Part shown: piece after piece, positions 42,868-51,911 of the stretch
Position numbering within the stretch: position 1 is the stretch's first letter
Layout of the letters: each line of letters opens with the position of its first letter
Assembly (NCBI GenBank): GCA_945897515.1
Contig: CAMDFO010000012.1
Span: 1 to 64,000 of the forward strand
Reading direction: 5' to 3'
Source: Rhodoplanes serenus
Lineage (GTDB): Bacteria > Pseudomonadota > Alphaproteobacteria > Rhizobiales > Xanthobacteraceae
Length of the DNA stretch: 64,000 nt
Program-made: the position numbers and the translations under genes
Notes under the pieces: generated by a model
The model's input: only the letters and a program-made list of their open reading frames with translations
The model's database searches: none
What the model was told of the DNA's origin: nothing

Positions 42868-43359
42868 CTAAAGACCGGCGTCGCGCCAGTTGTCGGCCGG
42901 CTGCTCGGGATGCGAGGCGAGGCCCGCGGCGTGCACGCCCATGATCGCGGCGTATTCGTCCTTGTCGGAGGCGTCGCCGCTGACGCCGACCGCGCCGATC
43001 ACCTCGTTGTCGGCGTTGAGCGCCAGCACGCCGCCCGGTACCGGAATGAAGCGGCCGTCGGATGCGGCGGCGAGCGCGCTCTGGAACGCAGGGCGGTCCT
43101 TCAGCCGGTCGCGAATGGTGCGGGTGGAAATCCCCATGCCGAGTGCGCCCGCCGCCTTGCCGATGGCGATGTCGGCGCGCAGGTTGCCGGAGCCGTCCTG
43201 CCGCTTGAGCAGCACGATGTTGCCGCCAGTGTCGAGCACGGCCACGGTCAGCGGAAGCAGCTTGGCATCGGCGCCCGCTTTGAACGCGGCGTCGGCGATT
43301 TTTTCCGCGGTCGCAAGCGGCATCGAGACTTGCAGTCGATGGACGTAATGGTCGGCCAA
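42868..43359 (-). CDS. GlcG/HbpS-family protein (DUF336)
   Basis: This 163-residue protein has the GlcG/HbpS fold pattern: LPLTVAVLDTGGNIVLLKRQ, ADIAIGKAAGALGMGIS, IPVPGGVLALNADNEVIGAV and GVSGDASDKDEYAAIMGV. Members bind heme, cobalamin or small metabolites and are often encoded next to oxidoreductases. No signal peptide is seen. It lies between mutM and a ferric-iron ABC transporter. The function is not assignable. Confidence 0.85.
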   Translation of the reverse strand: MADHYVHRLQVSMPLATAEKIADAAFKAGADAKLLPLTVAVLDTGGNIVLLKRQDGSGNLRADIAIGKAAGALGMGISTRTIRDRLKDRPAFQSALAAASDGRFIPVPGGVLALNADNEVIGAVGVSGDASDKDEYAAIMGVHAAGLASHPEQPADNWRDAGL

Positions 43360-43419
43360 TGTATTTCTCCCTAAGAGGGAGTCAGCCCGGCGGTCGCTGC
43401 CGCGTCAAGGCTTCTCTCC

Positions 43420-43473
43420 GTCATTCCGGGGCGTAAGCGAAGCGGGCCCGCGCTTCGCGCGTCCCGGAATGAC
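43420..43473. repeat. Short palindromic repeat (GTCATTCCGGG/CCCGGAATGAC)
   Basis: GTCATTCCGGGGCG and CGCGTCCCGGAATGAC bound a 54-bp hairpin with GCGGGCCCGC inside. It lies at the 3' end of the iron ABC operon, 10 bp downstream of the ATPase stop, where it may protect the transcript end. Confidence 0.75.
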
Positions 43474-43482
43474 AGCGGAGAA

Positions 43483-44511
43483 TCACCTCAGCACCGTCAT
43501 CTGCTTCGGATCGACGATCAGCCCGACCAAAGCATCCACCGCGTGCGGTTCGCTGTCGCGGCGATGCGGCACGTCGACGGTGATGCGCTGGTTGCTCATG
43601 GCAAGCTCGTAGCGCACCACGCTGCCCAGGAACTCTCGCGCCGTCACGGTCGCGGCGGTGCCGCTGGCGGCGGAGCCGAGCGCGATGTCCTGCGGGCGGA
43701 ACGAGATGCAGGCGGGGCCGTCCGGTCCGCCGACGCCGTCGAGCTGAAAATTGTCGCCGACGAAGCGGCCGTTCGCGATGCGGCCTTCGATCAGATTGGC
43801 GGTGCCGAGGAAGGTCGCGACGAAGCGGTTGGCCGGGTGGTCGTAAAGCTCGGTCGGCGCGCCGATCTGCTGGATGCGGCCCTGGTCGAGCACCGCGATC
43901 CGGTCGGCGATGGCGTTCGCCTCCTCCTGGTCGTGGGTGACGTAGATCGCGGTGAGGCCGAGCTTGCGTTGCAGGGATTTCAACTCCGAGCGCATCTCGA
44001 CCCGCAATTTGGCGTCGAGATTGGACAGCGGTTCGTCGAGCAGCAGCACCTCCGGCTCGATCACGATGGTGCGGGCCAGCGCGACGCGCTGTTGCTGCCC
44101 GCCAGACAATTGCGCCGGTCGCCGGTCGGCATAGGCCGAGAGGCCGACGAGATCGAGCGCGGCCGCAACCCGGCGCGCGATATCGGCGCGCGGCAGCTTG
44201 CGGCGCTCCAGGCCGAACGCGACATTTTTCGCCACGGTCATGTGCGGCCACAGCGCGTAGCTCTGGAACACCATGCCGGCGCTGCGGCTCCACGGCGGCA
44301 GGCCGGTGACGTCGCGCTCGCCGATCAGGATGCGGCCCCGGCTCGGCGTGCCGAAGCCGGCGATCAGGCGCAGCAGCGTGGTCTTGCCCGAGCCGGATGG
44401 GCCGAGGAACGCGAAGAACTCGCCCTGCGCGACGTCGAGGCTGACGTCTTCGAGCACGGCGGTCGCGCCGTAGCCGAACGACACGTGCTCGATGGTGACG
44501 CCGCGGGTCAT
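43483..44511 (-). CDS. Ferric-iron ABC transporter ATP-binding protein (FbpC/AfuC-like)
   Basis: This 342-residue ATPase has Walker A FLGPSGSGKTTLLRL (about 35-49), the Q-loop in MVFQSYALWPHMTVAKNVAF, signature LSGGQQQRVALART (about 135-148), Walker B VLLLDEPLSNLDAKL and a C-terminal TOBE-type domain (CISFRPQDIALG). It energises uptake of Fe3+ delivered by the periplasmic receptor. It is the last gene of a receptor-permease-ATPase row on the minus strand, separated from the permease by a palindromic repeat. Confidence 0.92.
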   Translation of the reverse strand: MTRGVTIEHVSFGYGATAVLEDVSLDVAQGEFFAFLGPSGSGKTTLLRLIAGFGTPSRGRILIGERDVTGLPPWSRSAGMVFQSYALWPHMTVAKNVAFGLERRKLPRADIARRVAAALDLVGLSAYADRRPAQLSGGQQQRVALARTIVIEPEVLLLDEPLSNLDAKLRVEMRSELKSLQRKLGLTAIYVTHDQEEANAIADRIAVLDQGRIQQIGAPTELYDHPANRFVATFLGTANLIEGRIANGRFVGDNFQLDGVGGPDGPACISFRPQDIALGSAASGTAATVTAREFLGSVVRYELAMSNQRITVDVPHRRDSEPHAVDALVGLIVDPKQMTVLR

Positions 44512-44547
44512 GCCAACCCTGCTCTATCATGCCGCATACCCCACCCT

Positions 44548-44628
44548 GTCATGCTCCGCGAAGGCGGGGCATCCAGCAACCAGGGCGGTTGGCGAGCGAC
44601 TGGATCGTCCGCCTTCGCGGACGATGAC
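44548..44628. repeat. Palindromic repeat, 81 bp (CCGCGAAGGCGGGGC/GTCCGCCTTCGCGGAC)
   Basis: GTCATGCTCCGCGAAGGCGG and TCCGCCTTCGCGGACGATGA form the two arms. It lies between the iron permease and ATPase genes, within the presumed operon. Confidence 0.8.
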
Positions 44629-44656
44629 AATTGTGTGTGTGGCAAAGGCCCGCCCA

Positions 44657-46390
44657 TCAAAACAGCTCCCGCGATTTCAGGCCGCGCTCGCGCTCGGCGA
44701 TCTTGAACGCGATGTAGGTCGCGATCGCCACCACCACGACCGCGACCACGCCGAGCGCTGCACCGGGGCCGCGCCCGGCGGCGGATTGCATGTAGACGTA
44801 GATGCCGTAGGACAGCGGCGCGTCCGGCGCGCGTGCGACCAGCAGCAGCGTCGCCGAGAGCTCGACCGCGGCGGTGGCGAAACTGGTGACGAAGCCCGCC
44901 AGCAGCCCGCCGGTCATCAGTGGCACCACGATGCGCGACAGCACGCTCAGCTTGCGGGCGCCGAGGTTTTCCGCGGCTTCCTCCAGGCTGATGTGAAGCT
45001 GCTGGATCGCTGCGGTGGCGGCCGACAGCGCGTAGGGCAGGCGGCGGATCGCGTAGGCAATCACCAGCATGAACCAGAATGTGGCCAGCGACTCGCCGGA
45101 GAACGGCAGCTTCACGTCGTAGTAGGTGCGCAGCAACCCGATGCCGAGTACGAGGCCCGGGATTGCCACCGCCGCCATCGCGACCTGCTCGACCAGCTTG
45201 CGGCCGGGCAGCCGGGTGCGCAGCACCACGTAGGCGAGCGTGGCGCCGAGCACCACGTCGATCAAACCGGCGAGCCCGCAATACAGGATGGTGTTGCCGA
45301 TCAGCGGTCCGGCTTCGCGATAGATCGTGACGTAATGCGCCATCGTGTAGGCGTCGGGCAGCACGGCGAACGACCACACCGTGGCGAGCGACAGCAGGAA
45401 AATTCCAATGTGCGGCGACAGCGAGATCGCCAGCGCCAGCGTGACGAATGCGGCCGCGCCCGCGGTGCCCCATTTGCCGAGACGCCGGCGCGACAGCCCG
45501 CCGCCGCCGCGCTGGCTGGTGGCGAAGTCGCGGCCACGCAGCACCAGGGCGGACAGCGCCATCGCGCCGAGCGAGCAGCCGATCATGATGACCGAGATGA
45601 CGTAGCCCATCGGATCGGCGAGCCCGACGGTGGTGATCTTCAGATAGGCCTGCGGCGCCAGCATGGCGTTGACGTTGAGCAGCAGCGGCGTGGCGAGATC
45701 GTCGAACACCTTGACGAACACCAGCGCGGCGCCCGCGACATAGCCCGGCAGCGCCAGCGGAAACACGATGCGCGAGAACAGCGTGAAGCCGCGCGCGCCG
45801 AGGTTCTGCGCCGATTCCTCCATCGCGGAATCGATGTTGGACAGCGAGGCCGACAGGTTGAGCAGGATGAACGGAAAATAGTGCAGCGCCTCGACGAAGA
45901 TCACGCCGTTGAGGCCTTCCATGAACGGGATGCGGAAGCCGAACCAGTCCATCAGCAGCAGGTTGATCGCGCCGTTGCGCCCATAAATGAGCTGCATCGC
46001 CACCGCGCCGACGAACGGCGGCATCACCAGCGGCACCACGCCAAGCGTGTGGATCAGCGCCGCGCCGCGGAAGCGAAAGCGCGCCAGGATGGTGGCGAGC
46101 GGCACCGCGATCAGGCTCGCGACCACCACCGTCATGGCGGCGACGTAGATCGAGTTCCAGAACGCCTCGCGTAAGAGCGAGGTGCGGAAGAAATCGCCGA
46201 AGTGCACCAGGCTGAAGCCGCCGCCGGGATCGGCGAACGCCACCATGATGACGCGGATCAGCGGCACCACCATGAAGGCGAGGAGGAATAGCGCGACGGC
46301 CACGAGCGCCAGCGCCTGCGCCGCGCTCGCGTTGTAGCGGGCGAGGAATGGGGTGCGGGTTGGGCCGCGTGCGACTGCGATGTCAGCCAT
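44657..46390 (-). CDS. Ferric-iron ABC transporter permease, two-domain (FbpB-like)
   Basis: This 577-residue inner-membrane protein has about 12 hydrophobic segments in two homologous BPD_transp_1 halves. Each carries an EAA-type loop that contacts the ATPase: EESAQNLGARGFTLFSRIVF in the first half and EEAAENLGARKLSVLSRIVV in the second. One chain thus supplies both membrane halves, the usual design of Fbp/Sfu-type iron transporters. It sits between its receptor and ATPase genes. Confidence 0.93.
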   Translation of the reverse strand: MADIAVARGPTRTPFLARYNASAAQALALVAVALFLLAFMVVPLIRVIMVAFADPGGGFSLVHFGDFFRTSLLREAFWNSIYVAAMTVVVASLIAVPLATILARFRFRGAALIHTLGVVPLVMPPFVGAVAMQLIYGRNGAINLLLMDWFGFRIPFMEGLNGVIFVEALHYFPFILLNLSASLSNIDSAMEESAQNLGARGFTLFSRIVFPLALPGYVAGAALVFVKVFDDLATPLLLNVNAMLAPQAYLKITTVGLADPMGYVISVIMIGCSLGAMALSALVLRGRDFATSQRGGGGLSRRRLGKWGTAGAAAFVTLALAISLSPHIGIFLLSLATVWSFAVLPDAYTMAHYVTIYREAGPLIGNTILYCGLAGLIDVVLGATLAYVVLRTRLPGRKLVEQVAMAAVAIPGLVLGIGLLRTYYDVKLPFSGESLATFWFMLVIAYAIRRLPYALSAATAAIQQLHISLEEAAENLGARKLSVLSRIVVPLMTGGLLAGFVTSFATAAVELSATLLLVARAPDAPLSYGIYVYMQSAAGRGPGAALGVVAVVVVAIATYIAFKIAERERGLKSRELF

Positions 46391-46406
46391 CGCTTACACC
46401 CGGGAT

Positions 46407-46492
46407 GTCATCGCCCGCGAAGGCGGGCGACCCCGTGCTTTGCATCCGTTGGGGCTTTGGCTGTTGGATGCCCCGCCTGCGCGGGGCATGAC
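46407..46492. repeat. Palindromic repeat, 86 bp (CCCGCGAAGGCGGGC/CCCCGCCTGCGCGGGGC)
   Basis: GTCATCGCCCGCGAAGGCGG and ATGCCCCGCCTGCGCGGGGC with ATGAC are the two arms. It lies between the iron receptor and permease genes. Confidence 0.8.
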
Positions 46493-46527
46493 AGCGGTGG
46501 GTGGAGTGAGCGCGCAGCTCATCGCAG

Positions 46528-47862
46528 CTACTTCGCGCTCGCCGCCTTTTCCGCCAGCGACTTGGCCTCGGCGTAGTTCTTCACCGCGAACGAGTCCCAC
46601 TTTTCCTCGAACTCGGCCTGGCGGCCGGCGACCTTCTGGCCCTTCTTCACCTCCTGGAACGAGCCGGCGATCGCCGTGTCGCTCGCTTCCTTGTCGGTGA
46701 TCGGAACCGAGGTGGCCAGCTTGCGCGCCTCCGCGAGCATCTTCTTTGCCGCGGCATTGGCGCCGGTGCCGAGCTTCTTCTCGGTGTCGTGGATCGCCTT
46801 CCAGGCGGCGTTGAGCTCCTTCAGCCGGAAGGTGACCAGCCGGTCGAACAGCGAGTTGACCAGTTCGTAGCGGCCTTCCGAGGTGTCGGCGTTGAAATTC
46901 ACCCGCGCGCCGAGCTGGGTGTTCTTGAACGGATTCGGATAACCGGCCGGCGCTTTCTCGTAGGTCGAGGCGCGCACCGGCAGGCGCTGGATCTTGGGAT
47001 CGAGCAGGATCTGCTGGCCTTCCTCCGACAGCAGGAACTCGACGAAGGCCACGGCGGCCTTCTGGTTCTTGGCGTTGGCGATAATGCCGACGTTGGCCGG
47101 CACGATCGCGGTCACGGTCGGATAGACGAACTCGACCGGGAAGCCCGAGGCCTTGGCGGACAGTCCGAAGAAGTCGATCACGATGCCGACGCCGTACTGC
47201 CCGCTGTTGACCGCGTCCGGCACGCCGAACGAGCGGTCAGACACCTGCTGGAAATTGCCGCCGATCTCGAGCAGCGTCGCCCAGCCCTTGTCCCAGCCTT
47301 CGCCCTGCAAGATCGTCTCGACCGTGAGGTGCGAGGTGCCGGAGCGCGACGGCGCCGAAAATCCGACGTGACCGAAGTAGATCGGCTTCTTGAGGTCGTC
47401 CCACTCTTTCGGCGCGGGCAGGTTGTTCGCGCGCGTGTAGCGCGTGTTGTACATGATGCCGTAGCCCGAGGCCGCGAAGCCGGTGTAGAAGCCGTCAGGA
47501 TCGTTGATTGGATACGATCCGACCTTCGCCGCGACGCCCTGCGCCTTCGATTGGTATTTCTGCAGCAGCGAATTCTTCTTCAGCACCTCGAAGGCGTCCG
47601 GCGACGAGGCCCAGAAAAGGTCCGGCGGGCTCGACCGAGTTTCCCGGATGAAGGCGATGGCCGCCGCACTGTTGCGGTTCTGGACCTCGACCTTGGTGCC
47701 GGGGTGCTTCTTCTCGAACGCCTGCTGGAACGGCACGGTCAGGTCCTTGGAGAACGACGTGACGATGACGAGCTTGTCCTCCAGCGCCTGGCCGAGCGCG
47801 GGCGTCGCGGTCAGCGCGACGGCGGCGGCGAGCAGGAGATGGCGGGTGAGTTTCGGGGCCAT
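46528..47862 (-). CDS. Ferric-iron ABC transporter periplasmic binding protein
   Basis: This 444-residue receptor has a signal peptide (about 1-24, ending ALG-QAL). The extracellular solute-binding fold shows LVIVTSFSKDLTVPFQQAFE, KKHPGTKVEVQNRNSAAAIA, SSPPDLFWASSPDAFEVLK and GIVIDFFGLSAKASGFPVEF. It is longer than classic FbpA, with a helical C-terminal extension (from about residue 330). An ATG at 47862 with GGGAGGAA upstream is clear; a TTG at 47868 is not needed. Iron as substrate is inferred from gene order and from irr lying just upstream. Confidence 0.85.
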   Translation of the reverse strand: MAPKLTRHLLLAAAVALTATPALGQALEDKLVIVTSFSKDLTVPFQQAFEKKHPGTKVEVQNRNSAAAIAFIRETRSSPPDLFWASSPDAFEVLKKNSLLQKYQSKAQGVAAKVGSYPINDPDGFYTGFAASGYGIMYNTRYTRANNLPAPKEWDDLKKPIYFGHVGFSAPSRSGTSHLTVETILQGEGWDKGWATLLEIGGNFQQVSDRSFGVPDAVNSGQYGVGIVIDFFGLSAKASGFPVEFVYPTVTAIVPANVGIIANAKNQKAAVAFVEFLLSEEGQQILLDPKIQRLPVRASTYEKAPAGYPNPFKNTQLGARVNFNADTSEGRYELVNSLFDRLVTFRLKELNAAWKAIHDTEKKLGTGANAAAKKMLAEARKLATSVPITDKEASDTAIAGSFQEVKKGQKVAGRQAEFEEKWDSFAVKNYAEAKSLAEKAASAK

Positions 47863-47945
47863 GGGCAATTCCTCCCGGTGGGGTTCTACGGACCGTTACC
47901 GCCAGTTGATGACAGCGGCGTGCCGGGTGCAAGCGGGACACAGGT

Positions 47946-47972
47946 GTCATCGTCCGCGAAGGCGGACGACCC
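47946..47972. repeat. Half of a palindromic repeat (GTCATCGTCCGCGAAGGCGG)
   Basis: One arm only, GTCATCGTCCGCGAAGGCGG followed by ACGACCC, upstream of the iron receptor gene. The expected partner arm is missing, so this is a single REP unit or a decayed doublet. Confidence 0.6.
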
Positions 47973-48054
47973 AGGTGGATACGTCCTCCGCCATCATCCT
48001 GAGAGCCGGCCGGAAATGATTGAAGCACCGACGTGGATAGGCTTGAGGAATGTG

Positions 48055-48089
48055 CAAAAAAGCAAATGGCCGGGACAAAGCCCGGCCAT
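48055..48089 (-). terminator. Rho-independent terminator of irr
   Basis: On the minus strand, a perfect 9-bp stem (ATGGCCGGG with CCCGGCCAT, 6-nt loop) is followed by TTTGCTTTTTTG. It begins 26 bp after the irr stop. Confidence 0.85.
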
Positions 48090-48115
48090 CGCGTCAATTC
48101 GAAAAACCGGCGGGC

Positions 48116-48616
48116 TTACTTGCCCTTGCGGCGCAGCCGGACCACGACGTCGATGCGGGCGATGTCGTAGCCCTCGGGGGCCACCGGCATCCGGCCGACG
48201 ATCTCTTCGGCGCCCGGGATATCGACCAGCGCGTTCTCGCCCTCGACGAAGAAGTGGTGATGCATCGTGGTGTTGGTATCGAAGTAGGTCTTCGAGCCGT
48301 CCACGGCCACCTGGCGCAGCAGACCCACGTCGGTGAACTGGTGCAGCGTGTTGTAGACGGTCGCCAGCGAAACCGGGACCTTGGCCTTGGAGGCTTCCTC
48401 GTACAGCATTTCGGCAGTCAGGTGCCGGTCGCCCTTGGCGAACAGGATCCAGCCCAGCGCCATGCGCTGACGGGTGGGCCGCAGACCGACGTCCCGCAGC
48501 ATCGACTTCACGTCGTGCCAGGGGCAGCCGTTGAGCTCGCCGCGTCGGACATCGGCCGAAATCGCGTTGGCCGGCTCCACCGCGCTCGAGATTACCATGG
48601 TCCGCGTCTGGGTCAT
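48116..48616 (-). CDS. irr: Iron response regulator Irr (Fur family)
   Basis: This 166-residue regulator carries the heme-regulatory motif GCPWHD (Cys31-Pro32), seen in Bradyrhizobium Irr, where heme triggers degradation. The winged helix is [20 protein letters not shown] with [12 protein letters not shown], and a histidine cluster [17 protein letters not shown] (H119-H121) matches the second heme site. Irr represses heme synthesis and activates or represses iron genes through ICE boxes. A partial ICE match lies 19 bp upstream of the start. The neighbours are an iron ABC operon and the fabABI genes. Confidence 0.95.
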   Translation of the reverse strand: MTQTRTMVISSAVEPANAISADVRRGELNGCPWHDVKSMLRDVGLRPTRQRMALGWILFAKGDRHLTAEMLYEEASKAKVPVSLATVYNTLHQFTDVGLLRQVAVDGSKTYFDTNTTMHHHFFVEGENALVDIPGAEEIVGRMPVAPEGYDIARIDVVVRLRRKGK

Positions 48617-48634
48617 TTGACTACGCCCGATTAC

Positions 48635-48651
48635 CTGAGAACGCTTCTAAA
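48635..48651. promoter_or_regulatory. Candidate ICE (iron control element) at the irr promoter
   Basis: CTGAGAACGCTTCTAAA resembles the ICE inverted repeat TTTAGAA-N3-TTCTAAA: the right half is exact, and the left half matches 5 of 7. It lies 19 bp from the irr start codon and about 250 bp from fabA. Irr binding is inferred. Confidence 0.5.
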
Positions 48652-48898
48652 TTGTTGCATTTGCAATCATATCTGCTTCAGGAGGCTCATGCAACTGTTT
48701 CGCAACAGGGCTGCCATGCAGCACTCGGACGAGATGCCCGCATTCGGAAGATATAGGGAGCCGCGACGGCCTTTGCCGGGAAGTGGATGCGGGCAGTTGT
48801 CCCTGTCCTCCGGCAGCCTGCGCGAGCCGGGCCCCGGCTTTTTCCGGATCATGCGCTATGTTAGGAACCGATACTGGTGGCAGTTTATTGAGGCGGCA

Positions 48899-49429
48899 AT
48901 GGAAACGCGGCGGAATCATTTCGAGTACGAGGACCTGTTGGCCTGCGGCCGCGGTGAGATGTTCCCCGAGGGTCCGCAGCTTCCGCTGCCGCCGATGCTG
49001 ATGTTCGACCGCATCTCCGAAATCTCCGAAACCGGCGGTCCGCACGGCAAGGGGTTCATCCGGGCGGAGCTTGCGGTGAAGCCGGAGCTCTGGTTCTTCG
49101 CCTGCCACTTCAAGGGCGATCCGGTGATGCCGGGCTGCCTCGGCCTCGATGCGCTGTGGCAGATGCTGGGTTTCTTCCTCGGCTGGCTGGGATCGCCCGG
49201 CAAGGGCCGCGCGCTTGGCATGGGCGAGGTGAAGTTCTCCGGTCAGGTGCTGCCGACCATGAAAAAGGTGGTGTACGGCATCGACCTCAAGCGGGTGATG
49301 CGCTCCAAGCTTGTCCTGGGCATCGCCGATGGTTGGCTCGAAGCCGACGGCACGGTCATCTACAAGGCCTCCGACCTGAAGGTCGGGCTGTTCCGCGACG
49401 TGGCGGTGATGCAGCCGACGCAGGCGTGA
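48899..49429 (+). CDS. fabA: 3-hydroxydecanoyl-ACP dehydratase/isomerase FabA
   Basis: This 176-residue hot-dog-fold enzyme dehydrates 3-hydroxydecanoyl-ACP and isomerises trans-2 to cis-3-decenoyl-ACP, the branch to unsaturated fatty acids. Catalytic H70 ([13 protein letters not shown]) and D84 ([10 protein letters not shown]) are at the same numbers as in E. coli FabA. The start at 48899 is preceded by GAGGCGG; the longer in-frame reading upstream is not protein-like. It is the first gene of fabA-fabB-fabI, divergent from irr. Confidence 0.96.
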   Translation: METRRNHFEYEDLLACGRGEMFPEGPQLPLPPMLMFDRISEISETGGPHGKGFIRAELAVKPELWFFACHFKGDPVMPGCLGLDALWQMLGFFLGWLGSPGKGRALGMGEVKFSGQVLPTMKKVVYGIDLKRVMRSKLVLGIADGWLEADGTVIYKASDLKVGLFRDVAVMQPTQA

Positions 49430-49524
49430 CACCCTTGCGATAAGCCCTTGGGCGGGCCAGATTTAGCCTACCAACACCGTGATGGCGGCCGCGCGAAGCC
49501 GCAGCAGATGCGTGCGAGGCAAGA

Positions 49525-50742
49525 ATGAGGCGGGTCGTCGTCACCGGGATGGGCATCGTTTCGTCCATCGGCAACAACACCCAGGAGGTGTTGGCAAGCT
49601 TGCGGGAGGCGAAATCCGGGATTTCGCGCGCTGAGGATCACGTCAGGCTCGGGTTCCGCTGTCAGGTGCAGGGCGCGCCGACGCTCGATCCGGCTGAAGC
49701 GGTCGATCGCCGCGCCATGCGGTTTCTCGGCGAAGGCGCCGCATGGAACCACGTCGCGATGGAGCAGGCGATCCGCGACGCCGGCCTCGAGGGAAACGAA
49801 GTCTCCAACGAGCGCACCGGCATCATCATGGGCTCGGGCGGTCCTTCGGCGCGCGCCATCGTCGACGCGGCCGACATCACGCGCGAGAAAGGACCCAAGC
49901 GGGTCGGTCCGTTCGCGGTGCCCAAGGCGATGTCGTCGACGGCGTCCGCCACGCTCGCCACCTGGTTCAAGATCAAGGGCGTGAACTATTCGATCTCGTC
50001 GGCCTGCGCGACCTCGAACCACTGCATCGGCAACGCTGCCGAGACCATCCAGTGGGGCAAGCAGGATATGGTCTTCGCCGGCGGCTGCGAGGAGCTCGAC
50101 TGGACGCTCTCGGTGCTGTTCGATGCCATGGGTGCGATGTCGTCGAAGTACAACGACACGCCGGAGCGCGCGTCGCGCGCTTATGACCGCGACCGCGACG
50201 GTTTCGTGATCGCCGGCGGCGCGGGTGTGCTGGTGCTCGAAGAGCTTGAGCACGCGAAGGCGCGCGGTGCGAAAATCTACGCCGAGGTGGCGGGCTACGG
50301 TGCGACCTCGGACGGCGCCGACATGGTGGCGCCCTCGGGCGAGGGCGCGATGCGCTGCATGAAAATGGCGCTGCAGACCGTCAAGCCGCCGGTCGATTAC
50401 ATCAACCCGCACGCCACCTCGACGCCGATCGGCGACATCAAGGAGATCGAGGCGATCCGCGAGGTGTTCGGCGCAAAATGTCCGCCGATCTCGGCGACCA
50501 AATCGCTCACCGGCCACTCGCTCGGCGCGGCCGGCGCGCAGGAGGCGATCTATTCGCTGCTGATGATGCAGAACGGCTTCATCTGCGAGAGCGCCAACAT
50601 CGAGAACCTCGATCCCGCGATGGAAGGCATGCCGATCGTGCGGCAGCGTGTCGACGACGCCAAACTGAATTGCGTGCTGTCGAACTCGTTCGGCTTCGGC
50701 GGCACCAACGCCTCCGTCGTGTTCAAGCGACTGGATGCTTAG
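49525..50742 (+). CDS. fabB: 3-oxoacyl-ACP synthase I, FabB
   Basis: This 405-residue beta-ketoacyl synthase elongates acyl chains, including the cis-3-decenoyl product of FabA. It has catalytic Cys161 in [12 protein letters not shown], the first His in [15 protein letters not shown], the Lys in [18 protein letters not shown], and the C-terminal [18 protein letters not shown] identity follows from pairing with fabA and from the [12 protein letters not shown] form. It follows fabA by 95 bp; a palindromic repeat separates it from fabI. Confidence 0.96.
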   Translation: MRRVVVTGMGIVSSIGNNTQEVLASLREAKSGISRAEDHVRLGFRCQVQGAPTLDPAEAVDRRAMRFLGEGAAWNHVAMEQAIRDAGLEGNEVSNERTGIIMGSGGPSARAIVDAADITREKGPKRVGPFAVPKAMSSTASATLATWFKIKGVNYSISSACATSNHCIGNAAETIQWGKQDMVFAGGCEELDWTLSVLFDAMGAMSSKYNDTPERASRAYDRDRDGFVIAGGAGVLVLEELEHAKARGAKIYAEVAGYGATSDGADMVAPSGEGAMRCMKMALQTVKPPVDYINPHATSTPIGDIKEIEAIREVFGAKCPPISATKSLTGHSLGAAGAQEAIYSLLMMQNGFICESANIENLDPAMEGMPIVRQRVDDAKLNCVLSNSFGFGGTNASVVFKRLDA

Positions 50743-50760
50743 GACCTCCATAACTTCCGG

Positions 50761-50862
50761 CGTCATTCCGGGACGCGCCAAAGGCGCGGACCCGGAATCC
50801 AGACGCGGACGCAAGTAGGTGGATTCCGGGTTCACGGGCTTTGCCCGTGCCCCGGAATGACG
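50761..50862. repeat. Palindromic repeat between fabB and fabI (GTCATTCCGGG type)
   Basis: CGTCATTCCGGGACGCG and CCCCGGAATGACG bound the 102-bp element; GGACCCGGAATCC and GGATTCCGGGTT form an inner pair, and CACGGGCTTTGCCCGTG is a separate hairpin. It ends 17 bp before the fabI ATG, so it would be in the operon mRNA next to the ribosome-binding site. Confidence 0.8.
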
Positions 50863-50879
50863 AGAAGAAAAGGGCGAAC

Positions 50880-51698
50880 ATGCCGGGACTGATGCAGGGA
50901 AAACGCGGCCTGATCATGGGGGTCGCCAACGACCACTCGATCGCGTGGGGCATCGCCCAGGCGCTGGCGGCGCAAGGCGCGGAGCTGGCCTTTACCTACC
51001 AGGGCGACGCGCTGGCCAAGCGCGTCAAGCCGCTGGCCGAGTCGGTCGGGGCGAAGATCGTCCTGCCGTGCGACGTCGAGGACATCGCGACGGTCGATGC
51101 CGTGTTCGCCGAGATCAAGCAGCAATGGGGCACGATGGATTTCCTCGTGCATGCCGTCGCGTTCTCGGACAAGAGCGAGCTGAAGGGCCGCTACGCCGAT
51201 TCCACGCGCGCGAATTTCCAGCGCACCATGGTGATCTCGTGCTTCGCGTTCACCGAAGCCGCGCGGCGCGCAGCAGAGCTGATGCCGAACGGCGGCAGCA
51301 TGATCACGCTGACCTATAACGGCGGCGACCGCGCCATGCCGAACTACAACGTCATGGGCGTGGCCAAGGCCGGGCTCGAAGCCTCGGTGCGCTATCTCGC
51401 GGTCGATTTCGGCGCGCAGAAAATCCGCGTCAACGCGATCTCGGCGGGTCCGATCCGCACGCTGGCCGGCGCCGGCATCAACGACGCGCGCTATATGTTT
51501 GCGTTCCAGCAGCGCCACTCGCCGCTCGGCCGTGGCGTGACGCTGGAGGAGCTCGGCGGCGCGGGGCTTTACCTGTGCTCCGACCTCTCGACCGGCGTCA
51601 CCGGCGAAATCCATTTCGTGGATTCCGGCTACAACGTCATCGCCATGCCGCAGCCGGATGCGCTGAAGGCGGATGCCGAGGGGAACGGCGCGAAGTAA
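50880..51698 (+). CDS. fabI: Enoyl-ACP reductase FabI
   Basis: This 272-residue NADH-dependent short-chain dehydrogenase-like enzyme completes each elongation cycle. It has the FabI-type cofactor site GLIMGVANDHSIAWGIAQAL, LPCDVEDIATVDAVF, the active-site pair Y156 and K163 (NYNVMGVAKAG), and the LSAGPIRTLAGAG-type loop (AISAGPIRTLAGAGI). The start at 50880 (MPGLMQGKRGLIMG) is chosen over an in-frame ATG inside the repeat. Third gene of the fab operon. Confidence 0.96.
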   Translation: MPGLMQGKRGLIMGVANDHSIAWGIAQALAAQGAELAFTYQGDALAKRVKPLAESVGAKIVLPCDVEDIATVDAVFAEIKQQWGTMDFLVHAVAFSDKSELKGRYADSTRANFQRTMVISCFAFTEAARRAAELMPNGGSMITLTYNGGDRAMPNYNVMGVAKAGLEASVRYLAVDFGAQKIRVNAISAGPIRTLAGAGINDARYMFAFQQRHSPLGRGVTLEELGGAGLYLCSDLSTGVTGEIHFVDSGYNVIAMPQPDALKADAEGNGAK

Positions 51699-51735
51699 TT
51701 CGCTGCCATGCGAGGCCGCCGCTACACTCTCAACT

Positions 51736-51846
51736 GTCATGCCCGGGCTTGACCCGGGCATCCATACGATGGCGCGACGCTCCTGCTCGTACGATAATCG
51801 CCCGCGGACAGCGCTCCTGGATTGCCGGGTCAAGCCCGGCGATGAC
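51736..51846. repeat. Palindromic repeat, 111 bp (GTCATGCCCGGGCTTGACCC type)
   Basis: GTCATGCCCGGGCTTGACCC begins and GGGTCAAGCCCGGCGATGAC ends the element, with CTCGTACGA in the middle. It is equal in size and design to 40152-40263 and 53558-53668. Confidence 0.82.
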
Positions 51847-51911
51847 AAGCGGTGGGGTGGCTCGCTTGGTGCCGAATCGCTGAGAATTGCTGAATCGCTG
51901 AGGATCACGCC

